Position numbers and translations under genes: made by a program
The notes under the pieces: generated by a model
What the model was told of the DNA's origin: nothing
What the model saw: the letters and a program-made list of their open reading frames with translations, nothing else
Databases searched by the model: none
Assembly (NCBI RefSeq): GCF_001636695.1
Contig: NZ_LGEL01000019.1
Span: 1-64,000, forward strand
Source of the DNA: Pedobacter panaciterrae
GTDB lineage: Bacteria > Bacteroidota > Bacteroidia > Sphingobacteriales > Sphingobacteriaceae
DNA length: 64,000 nucleotides
Direction: 5' to 3'
Part shown: positions 18,432 to 26,647 of the stretch, piece by piece
Layout: each line of letters opens with the position of its first letter
How positions within the stretch are numbered: position 1 is the first letter of the stretch

Positions 18432-18992
18432 ATGGCAAAAGCATCAGAAGTAAAAAATGGTAATATCCTTCGTTTTAACGGAGAATTAGTACAAGTAGAA
18501 GAGTTTCTACACCGCACGCCAGGTAACTTACGCGCTTTTTATCAAGCAAGAATGAGGAACGTAAAAACAGGGAAACTTGTAGAATATAGGTTCCGTGTTG
18601 ATGAAGATGTTGAGATTTGTCGTGTTGAAACCAACGATTACCAATATTTGTATGAAGATGGTGAGGCACTTGTAGTAATGGATAATACTACTTATGAGCA
18701 ATTTAACATACCAAAGTTATTATTTGGTAAAAGTCTTCGATTTTTGAAAGAAGGAATGAATGTAATTATAGCATTTGAAAGTGACGAGCCTATTATGGCA
18801 CAAACACCTTCACATGTTGAATTAGAAATAACATACTCTGAGCCGGCAGTTAAAGGCGATACATCTACAAACGCATTAAAATATGCAACAGTGGAGACCG
18901 GAGTTGAAATAAAAGTGCCAATGTTTATCAATCAAGGCGATAAAGTTAAGATAGATACACGCACTGGCGATTACGTAGAAAGAGTAAAATAA
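18432..18992 (+). CDS. efp: Elongation factor P
   Basis: A 186-residue EF-P with the usual three beta-barrel domains; it relieves ribosome stalling at polyproline. Domain I spans residues 1-65 and the C-terminal signature region includes the KVPMFINQGDKVKIDTRTGDY stretch, cut here to its core GDKVKIDTRTG (about residues 168-178). The tip loop reads TPGNLRAF (residues 29-36). The position equivalent to the modified Lys34 of E. coli is Asn32, and an Arg occurs two residues later. It therefore lacks the lysine modified by EpmAB. The gene is monocistronic with its own promoter and terminator. Confidence 0.96.
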   Translation: MAKASEVKNGNILRFNGELVQVEEFLHRTPGNLRAFYQARMRNVKTGKLVEYRFRVDEDVEICRVETNDYQYLYEDGEALVVMDNTTYEQFNIPKLLFGKSLRFLKEGMNVIIAFESDEPIMAQTPSHVELEITYSEPAVKGDTSTNALKYATVETGVEIKVPMFINQGDKVKIDTRTGDYVERVK

Positions 18993-19029
18993 GAATTTTC
19001 ATAGTTTAGTTTTAGGTTTAGGTTGATTG

Positions 19030-19067
19030 TGGCTTCGGAGTGGTTCCCGAAGCCATCTTTTTTTATA
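19030..19067 (+). terminator. Rho-independent terminator of efp
   Basis: A perfect 9-bp stem (19030-19038 with 19047-19055) with an 8-base loop is followed by a T-rich run, 38 bp after the efp stop codon. Confidence 0.85.
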
Positions 19068-19145
19068 TTTGTTTTTGATAAGAAGAGGGACACTACCGCT
19101 ATTTAATGGTTCTGCCCTGATAAATTAACACAACAAATAAAGGAG

Positions 19146-19724
19146 ATGAAAAAGGCAGAACTTAGAAAATTGGCATTGAACCAGAGAAAGCTACTCTCTC
19201 CTTTAACGATTCCCGAACTTAGCCGCCAATTATTATCTCATTTTTCTAAGCTTGATTTCTCGGAAGTAAAGACGATACATGTTTTTTTACCCATTGCGGA
19301 GAAAAATGAGCCTGATACATTTCTTTTCATCGAATGGCTTAAAAACAACTATCCTGACATAAAAATTATTGTCCCAAAGGCAGATTTTGAAACGGCCTTA
19401 ATGAACAATTATGTTTATTCAGGAAAAGAAGATCTGAAAAAAAACTTATACAACATTCTGGAGCCTCAGGGCGGGCAACTTCACAGCGGAGATGTAGATA
19501 TTGTGATTGTTCCTTTGCTTGCCTTTGATGAAAGAGGATATAGAGTAGGCTATGGAAAGGGTTTTTATGACAGGTTTTTAGATGGATTAGAGACATTTAA
19601 AGTCGGTATTTCTTTTTTCGAGTCAGGAGATAACATAGATGATGTAAATGAACACGATATCCAATTGGATTTATGTATTACGCCTCACAAAGTGTATGAC
19701 TTCAGAAAATCGGTAACCAGGTAG
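19146..19724 (+). CDS. 5-formyltetrahydrofolate cyclo-ligase
   Basis: A 192-residue ATP-dependent ligase that converts 5-formyl-THF to 5,10-methenyl-THF. The N-terminal KKAELRK helix, the VPLLAFDERGYRVGYGKG nucleotide-binding stretch (about residues 120-137) and the following FYDRFL are characteristic. An AGGAG directly abuts the ATG. The 3' end overlaps the convergent hutG coding region by 40 bp. Placing a folate enzyme beside histidine catabolism is sensible, but hutG itself does not use folate. Confidence 0.92.
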   Translation: MKKAELRKLALNQRKLLSPLTIPELSRQLLSHFSKLDFSEVKTIHVFLPIAEKNEPDTFLFIEWLKNNYPDIKIIVPKADFETALMNNYVYSGKEDLKKNLYNILEPQGGQLHSGDVDIVIVPLLAFDERGYRVGYGKGFYDRFLDGLETFKVGISFFESGDNIDDVNEHDIQLDLCITPHKVYDFRKSVTR

Positions 19725-20653
19725 GCAATGCTTTTCCCCGTTAAGGAACTGGCTCTCCCATCGGCCATTGTGCTTGCGCCCTCGCATATGTGCAAGTAGG
19801 CAAATTGTTTTGAAGACCCAAGAATAAGTCTTCTGATCTCATTTAAGGTAAATCCAGATGGGGTAGCAGCACTTGACAGTATATTTTCAATGCTGTCGAG
19901 ATCGATCTCTAATCCAGGGGTCTTAAAGTCACCGATAAATTGTTTCCAGAGGTCCACTGTGGAATTGGTTAATAGGATATCATCAAAGAAAACTGCTTTT
20001 ATTTTCTCATTCTCCTCTATCTGATTAAGAATGCTTTCGTTGTTGTAGCTATGGTGTAGCCCAAAGACGCCATAGTTAGCTATATAGCCGTCCTTTAAGG
20101 CATAACTGAAACTGTTGCCACTATGTCTGCCATTAGGCTCCCTTAAGTCGGCGTGAGCGTCTATATTGAGGATATCAGCGGCATAGCCGTTTGCAGAGGC
20201 GAGGGCTTTAATTATGGGGTAAGCGTTATTGTGTCCACCTCCGATAATAACAGGAATTTTGCCTGCATTTATAATCTTAACGATACATGCAAAAACTTCA
20301 TGATCCATCTCCGAGACCTTCTTTTGCAATTCTTCAATAGTGCTATCTTCAGGTTCAGTAAACTCAAAATGACCAAGAACAACTAATTCCGACCCATCTA
20401 AAAAGCGGTTACTTTGCGTATTAAGAAGCGCCTTTAGAGCGGCATTCCAAGCTGTAGATGCACCCGAAAGGCCATAATTTGCCCTTACACCGATATCTTC
20501 AGGAATTCCCAGCAAAACAAAACGGGCATCCGAAATATTAAGTTCTTCCAAAGTAGAAACAACCCTTACGCGTTCACCTAATTTTGTTTCTCCGCTGCGG
20601 ATATTAACTAGTTCCAGAATATCCTTATTGGCATAAATTCTAAGCCCATCCAT
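19685..20653 (-). CDS. hutG: Formimidoylglutamase (arginase family)
   Basis: A 322-residue manganese-dependent ureohydrolase. Metal-site motifs are GGGHNNAYP (about residue 140), IDAHADLR (about residue 165) and the final DLD-type segment EIDLDSIE (about residue 250). In context it should hydrolyse N-formimidoyl-L-glutamate to glutamate and formamide, the last step of histidine breakdown. It overlaps hutI by one base (stop/start), so the two are an operon. Its last 13 codons overlap the convergent folate-ligase gene. Assignment to formimidoylglutamase rather than arginase or agmatinase rests on hutI next door. Confidence 0.88.
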   Translation of the reverse strand: MDGLRIYANKDILELVNIRSGETKLGERVRVVSTLEELNISDARFVLLGIPEDIGVRANYGLSGASTAWNAALKALLNTQSNRFLDGSELVVLGHFEFTEPEDSTIEELQKKVSEMDHEVFACIVKIINAGKIPVIIGGGHNNAYPIIKALASANGYAADILNIDAHADLREPNGRHSGNSFSYALKDGYIANYGVFGLHHSYNNESILNQIEENEKIKAVFFDDILLTNSTVDLWKQFIGDFKTPGLEIDLDSIENILSSAATPSGFTLNEIRRLILGSSKQFAYLHICEGASTMADGRASSLTGKSIAYLVTDFLKSYTL

Positions 20654-21897
20654 CAGTATAATTCCCCGTTTAAAACTACTTTTTCTATTTGCGACTGTCC
20701 AAAACTATATGGCAGGTAAGCTAAAGAGCTCATAGGCCTTGTAATGAATAAGTTTGCTTTTTTTCCAATCGCAATGCTTCCAGTAATATCAGATAGCTGC
20801 ATTGCTGCGGCACCATTTAAAGTAGCGGCATTAATTGCTTCTTCAGGCAGCAGCTTTAATTTAATGCAGCCTAATGAAACTACAAGGTTCATATTCCCTG
20901 AAGGCGTAGAGCCCGGATTAAAATCAGAGGCTAATGCTACAGGTATATCTGCATTGATCAAACTGCGGGCATTCGCAAATGGAATCCCAAGGTACAAGGA
21001 GCAGGACGGAAGAAGTGTAGCAATTGTATTGCTTTTGCTTAAACAGCTAACCACATCCTCATCCGTAGCCTCAAGGTGATCTACAGAGATCGCATTGTGC
21101 TTTACGCCAACCTGAACGCCACCTGAGACAGACAATTGGTTTGCATGAATTTTAGGCGGTAATCCATATTTTGCACCCGCCTCTAAAAGCTTGTCGGTTT
21201 CTTCGACAGAAAAAAAGCCCTTTTCACAAAAAACATCCATATAATCTGCCAAGCCTTCATCGGCTACTTTTGGGAGCATTTGGTCTATAATAAGCTTAAT
21301 GTACCCTTTGTGGTCATTTTTATAGTCTTCAGGAAAAGTGTGGGCTGCAAGAAAACTGGCCTTAACCGGAATTTTAAACGCTTCTTTAAGGCTCCTGATC
21401 ACCCTAAGCATTTTCAATTCACTATCGAGGGTTAAACCATAGCCACTCTTAATTTCAACAGCGCCCGTTCCCAGCTTAATCATGTCGCTTAGCCTTATGG
21501 AGGCACTTTCAAAAAGATGATCTTCCGATTCGCTTTGAAGTTTATTTGCTGAATTCAAAATACCACCTCCGGCAACGGCTATTTCTTCATAGCTTTTACC
21601 TTGAATCTTCATTACAAACTCCTCTTCTCTGGAAGCAGCAAATACAATGTGTGTATGTGAGTCACACCATGAAGGGAAAACATAACCTCCATTTGCACAA
21701 ACGGAGGTGAATGAAGTTGGCAGATCAGCAGGTAGATTGTCCATGCTGCCAAAACCAGTTATTAATCCGCCCTCACATAATATCCAGGCATTGTTTATTG
21801 CAGGCAAGGTGTTCATTTCCCTACCCTTTAAAACAGAAATGTTTTTGGGGTGTGTGCCAACAAGCGAGCCAATATCTGTTATTAATAGGGGCGACAT
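20653..21897 (-). CDS. hutI: Imidazolonepropionase
   Basis: A 414-residue amidohydrolase that converts imidazolonepropionate to formimidoylglutamate. Metal-site residues are visible in DSHTHIVF (about residue 77), AAHTFPED (about residue 183), HANQLS (about residue 247), and DFNPGS (about residue 324). Length is typical. It sits 3 bp downstream of xth and 1 bp overlapped with hutG. The first two pathway genes, hutH and hutU, are not in this window. Confidence 0.94.
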   Translation of the reverse strand: MSPLLITDIGSLVGTHPKNISVLKGREMNTLPAINNAWILCEGGLITGFGSMDNLPADLPTSFTSVCANGGYVFPSWCDSHTHIVFAASREEEFVMKIQGKSYEEIAVAGGGILNSANKLQSESEDHLFESASIRLSDMIKLGTGAVEIKSGYGLTLDSELKMLRVIRSLKEAFKIPVKASFLAAHTFPEDYKNDHKGYIKLIIDQMLPKVADEGLADYMDVFCEKGFFSVEETDKLLEAGAKYGLPPKIHANQLSVSGGVQVGVKHNAISVDHLEATDEDVVSCLSKSNTIATLLPSCSLYLGIPFANARSLINADIPVALASDFNPGSTPSGNMNLVVSLGCIKLKLLPEEAINAATLNGAAAMQLSDITGSIAIGKKANLFITRPMSSLAYLPYSFGQSQIEKVVLNGELY

Positions 21898-21900
21898 TTT

Positions 21901-22671
21901 TTAGGGATTTAGCTCCAGTAGCACAGGACAATGATCTGAATGGATTGCATCAGGAAGTATTGTAACCTTTTTCAGCTTATTTAAGAGCGGCTGGCTTGCT
22001 AAATGGTAATCGATGCGCCACCCAAGGTTCTTGGCTCTTGAATTTGCTCTGAAACTCCACCAGGTATAGTGGTGCGGGTCTTTGTTAAAGTGCCTAAAGG
22101 TGTCTATAAATCCATTATTTAAAAATAATTCCATCCATTCGCGTTCCTCCGGCAGGAAGCCCGAAGAGTTTGCATTTGATTTAGGGTTGTGAATATCAAT
22201 AGCAGTATGGCAAATATTGTAATCGCCTGAAATGATCAAATTTGGATACTCCTTACGCAGTTCCCCAATATAGGCATCAAAGTAACGCATGAATTCATAT
22301 TTTTTAACCTGTCTGTCGTCACCACTTGATCCAGACGGCATGTAGAGGCTCATTAAAGAGAAATCGTCAAAATCGGCCCTTAAAATGCGCCCTTCTTTGT
22401 CTATCCATTCTTCTCCACAACCATATTCAACATGGTTCGGTTTTATACGGGTTAAAATGGCTACACCACTATAACCTTTTTTCTCTGCCGGAAACCAGTA
22501 ATGGTGGTACCCTAATTGCTCAATTAACGCAAGTATCTCCGGAATTTGCGAAGGCAATGCCTTAACTTCCTGCAGGCAAACCATATCAGCATCAGTTGCC
22601 TGCAGCCAACCAAAAAAGTTTTTTGTTGATGCAGAGCGAATGCCGTTAACATTGTAAGAGATAATCTTCAT
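21901..22671 (-). CDS. xth: Exodeoxyribonuclease III
   Basis: A 256-residue AP endonuclease/3'-5' exonuclease of the EEP superfamily, acting in base-excision repair. Catalytic residues are evident: NVNGIRSA (Asn7), LQEVKA (Glu34), SGDYNI (about residue 147) and the C-terminal SDHCPV (His). Length is standard. It lies 3 bp upstream of hutI and 21 bp downstream of the cyclophilin gene, so the four minus-strand genes may be co-transcribed although their functions differ. Confidence 0.95.
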   Translation of the reverse strand: MKIISYNVNGIRSASTKNFFGWLQATDADMVCLQEVKALPSQIPEILALIEQLGYHHYWFPAEKKGYSGVAILTRIKPNHVEYGCGEEWIDKEGRILRADFDDFSLMSLYMPSGSSGDDRQVKKYEFMRYFDAYIGELRKEYPNLIISGDYNICHTAIDIHNPKSNANSSGFLPEEREWMELFLNNGFIDTFRHFNKDPHHYTWWSFRANSRAKNLGWRIDYHLASQPLLNKLKKVTILPDAIHSDHCPVLLELNP

Positions 22672-22692
22672 AAAATATATATTGGTACTGAA

Positions 22693-23409
22693 TTAATTAA
22701 TTGTAAATGAATCGTTTTTTGCTGATTTAGCCAATTCTTTTTCTAACCTTTTTGCTGCGCGTCTTTTTAAAACAGAAACAGACATTTTTACATCGGCTAT
22801 TGGTCGATCGTTTGAGTCCTTAGCGACAGCAGCAATTTTATCGACCATATCTAAGCCCTTAACAACCTCTCCGAATACAGTATAGTTTTTATCGAGGTGA
22901 GGTGTGCCCCCTGAACTTTTGTAGATTTCTCTTTGCCAAACAGGTATTTTGAAGTGAAGCCGATTGGTTTCTAATGAATCCAGACCCTGATCGGTAAATT
23001 TTTTACCCTGAACAATATAAAACTGGGAGCCGCTCGATGCCTTTTCCGGATTGTTATCTCTTGCTGCCGCAAGTACACCCTTTTTATGAAATAAACTATC
23101 TCTAAATTCAGCCGGAACAGTATAGCCAACAGTTCCCTCTCCAAGCAACTCTCCCTGTTTAGCCGTCTTTGAATCCGGATCGCCACCCTGAATCATGAAA
23201 TCTTTGATAATCCTATGGAACAAGGTGCCCTCATAAACACCTTTTTTAACCAGGGAAATAAAGTTATCACGATGCTTAGGGGTTTCATTGTAAAGCATAA
23301 TTATACATTCGCCCATATCCGTTTTAATTTTAACGTATTGGTGTTTTGGCTTTGCGGCAAAGGCAGAGAAAACACCCAGACATAGCAGTAAGGTAAGAAT
23401 TCTGTTCAT
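22693..23409 (-). CDS. Periplasmic cyclophilin-type peptidyl-prolyl isomerase
   Basis: A 238-residue cyclophilin with an N-terminal signal peptide (residues about 1-18, ending in AFAA). The active-site segments FHRIIKDFMIQGGD (about residues 64-77) and GSQFYIV (about residue 128) are intact, and a basic C-terminal tail follows. I chose the ATG at 23409. The frame stays open upstream to 23496, but that would put 29 extra residues before a well-formed signal peptide. Confidence 0.92.
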   Translation of the reverse strand: MNRILTLLLCLGVFSAFAAKPKHQYVKIKTDMGECIIMLYNETPKHRDNFISLVKKGVYEGTLFHRIIKDFMIQGGDPDSKTAKQGELLGEGTVGYTVPAEFRDSLFHKKGVLAAARDNNPEKASSGSQFYIVQGKKFTDQGLDSLETNRLHFKIPVWQREIYKSSGGTPHLDKNYTVFGEVVKGLDMVDKIAAVAKDSNDRPIADVKMSVSVLKRRAAKRLEKELAKSAKNDSFTIN

Positions 23410-23525
23410 TAATATTACTTTGGAGCTAAGGTAAGTTAAAAATGGCTTTATTGAAATGCGGGGAGCTTCAATTTTATTGATTACCTTTCTTATCATACAT
23501 CAATACCGGCTAAGCCAGGGGGATG

Positions 23526-23533
23526 TACTTTTG
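23526..23533 (+). promoter_or_regulatory. Candidate -7 element of the YceI gene
   Basis: TACTTTTG matches TAnnTTTG, 24 bases before the ATG. No convincing TTG is found at the -33 position. Confidence 0.35.
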
Positions 23534-23557
23534 TAAAATTAATAACTCAAAAAAATT

Positions 23558-24130
23558 ATGAAAAAGGTATTTTTATTTCTGGTTGCAATTTCAATCAGTG
23601 TTGCGTCTTTCGCACAAACAAAGTGGACGGTAGATCCGATGCACTCATTTGTAAATTTCTCAGTAAAACACATGGGAATCTCATTTGTAGATGGATCATT
23701 CAAAAAATTTGATGGATCAGTTACAGCATCTAAAGCTGATTTAACTGATGCTAAAATCAGTTTTTCTGTTGATGTAAACAGCATTTCTACCAGTGTTGAA
23801 CCTCGCGATAAACACTTAAAATCTGATGATTTCTTTAATGCTGAAACTTATCCATACATGACTTTCGAAAGCACTTCATTTAAAAAACTGAAAGATAACA
23901 ACTATGAACTGAGCGGAAAATTGACAATTCGTGATGTAACTAAAGATGTTAAGTTCAATGTAGTTTTCGGCGGAACAGCTAAAGATCAGCAAGGAAATAC
24001 CAAAGCAGGTTTTTCTGCAAACACAACGATCAATCGTTTAGATTACAATATCAAATATGATCCAAGCGGAATGGGTGTTGCTAAAGACGTTAAAATAGGT
24101 TTAAACCTGGAGTTTGTTCAGGCAAAATAA
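23558..24130 (+). CDS. YceI-family periplasmic lipid-binding protein
   Basis: A 190-residue protein with a clear signal peptide (residues 1-19, ending in SFAQ) and a YceI-type lipocalin-like barrel. Family features include WTVDPMHSFVNFSVKHMG near the N-terminus, DVNSIST and RDKHLKSDDFF in the middle (about residues 70-90), and the LTIRDVTK segment. YceI proteins bind isoprenoid lipids; the physiological ligand here is unknown. It is monocistronic and followed by the first dispersed palindrome. Confidence 0.92.
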   Translation: MKKVFLFLVAISISVASFAQTKWTVDPMHSFVNFSVKHMGISFVDGSFKKFDGSVTASKADLTDAKISFSVDVNSISTSVEPRDKHLKSDDFFNAETYPYMTFESTSFKKLKDNNYELSGKLTIRDVTKDVKFNVVFGGTAKDQQGNTKAGFSANTTINRLDYNIKYDPSGMGVAKDVKIGLNLEFVQAK

Positions 24131-24137
24131 AATTAGC

Positions 24138-24246
24138 CGTCATCTGGTACTCGCTTCGTCATCTCGTACTGTTTTCGTCATCTCGACGATAGGAGAGATC
24201 TCTTGGTTATGCTATTCAAGAGATCTCTCCTATCGTCGAGATGACG
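24138..24246. repeat. Dispersed palindrome copy 1 with leading 19-bp tandem units
   Basis: A perfect inverted repeat with 30-bp arms (24176-24205 and 24217-24246) and an 11-base loop. Directly before it are two 19-bp units (24138-24156 and 24157-24175), each beginning with the same cgtcatct as the palindrome tip, so array and palindrome are in register. It lies between two plus-strand genes, 3' of the YceI gene. It could act as a transcript-end hairpin. Five related copies occur elsewhere in the window. Confidence 0.93.
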
Positions 24247-24265
24247 AAGACAGTATTTTTTAACC

Positions 24266-24297
24266 ATTATACTCTTTCTAAATTATACTCTTTCTAA
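24266..24297 (+). repeat. 16-bp tandem duplication before the dioxygenase start codon
   Basis: Two perfect 16-bp direct repeats, 24266-24281 and 24282-24297, end one base before the ATG at 24299. They may affect transcription or translation initiation, or may be a simple slippage duplication. Confidence 0.8.
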
Positions 24298-24298
24298 T

Positions 24299-25126
24299 AT
24301 GACTAACTTATCTCAATTCAAAACATTCACAAGCGGGTTGCCGATTCAGGAAAACCTTATGCCTGTTCTATTTGTGGGTCATGGATCTCCAATGAATGGG
24401 ATTGAGGGAAATGAGTTTAGCAATAAATGGGCTGCTATGGCTCAAAATATACCCTTGCCAACGGCAGTACTGGTGGTTTCTGCACATTGGTTTACCAAAG
24501 GAACCCATATTACTGCTATGGATTTCCCTAGAACCATACATGATTTTGGAGGATTTCCACAAGCACTGTTCGATGTAGAATATCCGGCACCGGGAAATCC
24601 GGAGCTTGCTGCTGAAACAGCAAGTCTTATTCACAGTACCCATGTTGGCCTGGACCATGATTGGGGCCTTGATCATGGAGCATGGACCGTTGTTCGTCAC
24701 ATGTACCCGGAGGCGAATATCCCCGTGCTGCAATTGAGTATAGACTATACCAAGGATGCGCATTATCATTATGAGCTAGCCAAAGAATTACAGCTTTTAA
24801 GAAAAAAAGGGGTTTTAATTCTAGGGAGCGGAAATATGGTTCACAACCTTAGAATGGTGAGCTGGGAAATGATAAACGGTGGTGGATACGATTGGGCTTT
24901 ACAAATGAACGATAAGTTTAAAAGCCTGATTCTAAACAACGAGCACCAGCCCTTGGTGAACTATCAGTCGCTGGGTAAAGAGGCAATGCTTGCAATCCCT
25001 ACCCCGGAGCATTATTTGCCCCTGATGTATACACTTGGTTTAAAAAACGACAAAGAGGAAGTTTCCTTCTTTAACGATAAAGCTGTTGGTGGCTCATTAA
25101 CTATGACATCGGTTAGAGTAGGCTAA
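24299..25126 (+). CDS. DODA-type extradiol aromatic ring-opening dioxygenase
   Basis: A 275-residue member of the class III extradiol (LigB/DODA, YgiD) family. Metal-site segments are VGHGSPMN (about residue 27), SAHWF (about residue 61), and HDWGLDHGAWTV (about residues 119-130), which supply the histidines. Bacterial homologues cleave 4,5-DOPA or similar catechols; the true substrate is not known here. Its stop is immediately adjacent to the convergent aldehyde dehydrogenase stop, with no intervening base. Confidence 0.88.
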   Translation: MTNLSQFKTFTSGLPIQENLMPVLFVGHGSPMNGIEGNEFSNKWAAMAQNIPLPTAVLVVSAHWFTKGTHITAMDFPRTIHDFGGFPQALFDVEYPAPGNPELAAETASLIHSTHVGLDHDWGLDHGAWTVVRHMYPEANIPVLQLSIDYTKDAHYHYELAKELQLLRKKGVLILGSGNMVHNLRMVSWEMINGGGYDWALQMNDKFKSLILNNEHQPLVNYQSLGKEAMLAIPTPEHYLPLMYTLGLKNDKEEVSFFNDKAVGGSLTMTSVRVG

Positions 25127-26527
25127 TCACATCAGTTTTTTCAGCCATTTTAACACCCAATCCTTACCGTGATAGGGAGGGTAAATAATTCCGGTCATGT
25201 CTAACTTAGACTGAAACACAACGGCTCTTTCATGACTAAACGACTTAAATCCAAATTCTCCGTGGCAACTTCCCATACCACTTCCGTTTACGCCTCCAAA
25301 AGGTAATTTCGGGTTTGAGATATGAATCAGTACATCATTAACGCAAGTGCCCCCTGCGCTTGTATTTGCTATAATGTGGTTTATGTTCTCTTTACTCTCG
25401 CTAAAAATATACAACGCCAGCGGTTTGCTTTTTTTGTTGATGCGATGAATTACTTCCTCTAAGTTTTTATAGGTAATGATTGGTAGTACAGGGCCGAAAA
25501 TTTCTTCGTTCATGATGTTCGAATCATCACTGAGCTGTGTAAGGAGCGTAGGGCTAATCGTTTTATTTCCATCATCCGTTTCGCCGCCAAAGGCAATGTT
25601 AGCCCCTTTGTTTGTGGCATCTGTAATCAGACCATTTAATCTTTTAAAATGCCTGTCGTTTATTATTTTTGCGTAAACGGAATGGTCAATGGTATTATTT
25701 CCATTGCAGAACATTTTGTTTACAGAGACCTTATAATGCGCTATAAATTCAGCTTGTCGCTCTTCCGGAATAAAAACGTAATCCGGGGCAATACAGGTTT
25801 GTCCGGCATTCATCAATTTTCCCCAGGCAATCTTTTCTGCAGCATTTTTTAGGTTGGCTGTAGCATCAATCACTGTAGGCGACTTTCCGCCCAATTCCAA
25901 TGTTACTGAAGTGAGGTTTTTTGCGGCGGCTTCCATTACTACTTTTCCAATTGCCGTGCTTCCGGTAAAAAAAATATGATCGAAAGGGAGTTCCAGCAAA
26001 GCTGTGGAAACAGAAGCGTCGCCCTCAAAGCAGCAGATTTCCTGCTCTTCAAAGCATTCAGCGATAATCCGCGCTATAATTGAACTGGTTGCCGGGCTAA
26101 GTTCAGACGGCTTTACTATGGCGCAATTCCCTGCAGCAATAGCAGAGATTAAAGGCGCCATGAGTAGCTGGAAGGGATAGTTCCAGGGCGAAATGATCAG
26201 GCACACACCCTTGGGGTCGTAATAAAGTCTGTTTTTCGCGAATAGGTTAGTTATTGTTTTACCCACATACTTTGGCTTCATCCATTTTGTCAGGTGTTTA
26301 ATTGCAAAATCAATTTCAGCATAAGTAAATATCAGCTCGGTAACAGCAGCTTCGAACTGGCTTTTACGCAGGTCCTGTTGTAAAGCAGCGTATACATCAG
26401 CCTCATGCTTCTCTATGCCACGCTTTAAAGCTTTTAATTTATTTATTCTTTGTGCGGCATTACTAGTCCTAAGCGTATATTTATGCGCTTGCTGAGCATT
26501 AAAAACAGCGTTGATTGTTTGAGTCAT
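25127..26527 (-). CDS. Aldehyde dehydrogenase family protein
   Basis: A 466-residue NAD(P)-dependent aldehyde dehydrogenase similar to the fatty-aldehyde or coniferyl-aldehyde subgroup (shorter than the 500-residue class). The oxyanion/active-site segment SPWNYPF (about residue 113), the general base in LELGGKSP (about residue 217) and the nucleophile in GQTCIAPDY (Cys at about residue 247) are all present. A hydrophobic, basic C-terminus (GKDWVLKWLKKLM) could be membrane-associated. It is divergent from the FAD-like gene and convergent with the dioxygenase. Confidence 0.9.
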   Translation of the reverse strand: MTQTINAVFNAQQAHKYTLRTSNAAQRINKLKALKRGIEKHEADVYAALQQDLRKSQFEAAVTELIFTYAEIDFAIKHLTKWMKPKYVGKTITNLFAKNRLYYDPKGVCLIISPWNYPFQLLMAPLISAIAAGNCAIVKPSELSPATSSIIARIIAECFEEQEICCFEGDASVSTALLELPFDHIFFTGSTAIGKVVMEAAAKNLTSVTLELGGKSPTVIDATANLKNAAEKIAWGKLMNAGQTCIAPDYVFIPEERQAEFIAHYKVSVNKMFCNGNNTIDHSVYAKIINDRHFKRLNGLITDATNKGANIAFGGETDDGNKTISPTLLTQLSDDSNIMNEEIFGPVLPIITYKNLEEVIHRINKKSKPLALYIFSESKENINHIIANTSAGGTCVNDVLIHISNPKLPFGGVNGSGMGSCHGEFGFKSFSHERAVVFQSKLDMTGIIYPPYHGKDWVLKWLKKLM

Positions 26528-26647
26528 GTTAGCTTGCCAAACCGGCCTAAAATTGTTAAAATAGGTTAAATTAGTTGCCCTTAAGTGCTATTGTATTGAA
26601 AATAGATTGATTTAAGGGATATTGCACATGTAAAATAAATATACAAA

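Noticed and set aside
24176-24246. The dispersed palindromes as ordinary rho-independent terminators
   Set aside because: They lack T tracts after the stem, are identical in sequence across unrelated loci, and coexist with separate conventional terminators at 29236-29280 and 37295-37325. A terminator-like side effect remains possible.
24368-24769. A 133-codon minus-strand frame opposite the extradiol dioxygenase gene
   Set aside because: The plus-strand frame has clear enzyme motifs; the antisense product has none.
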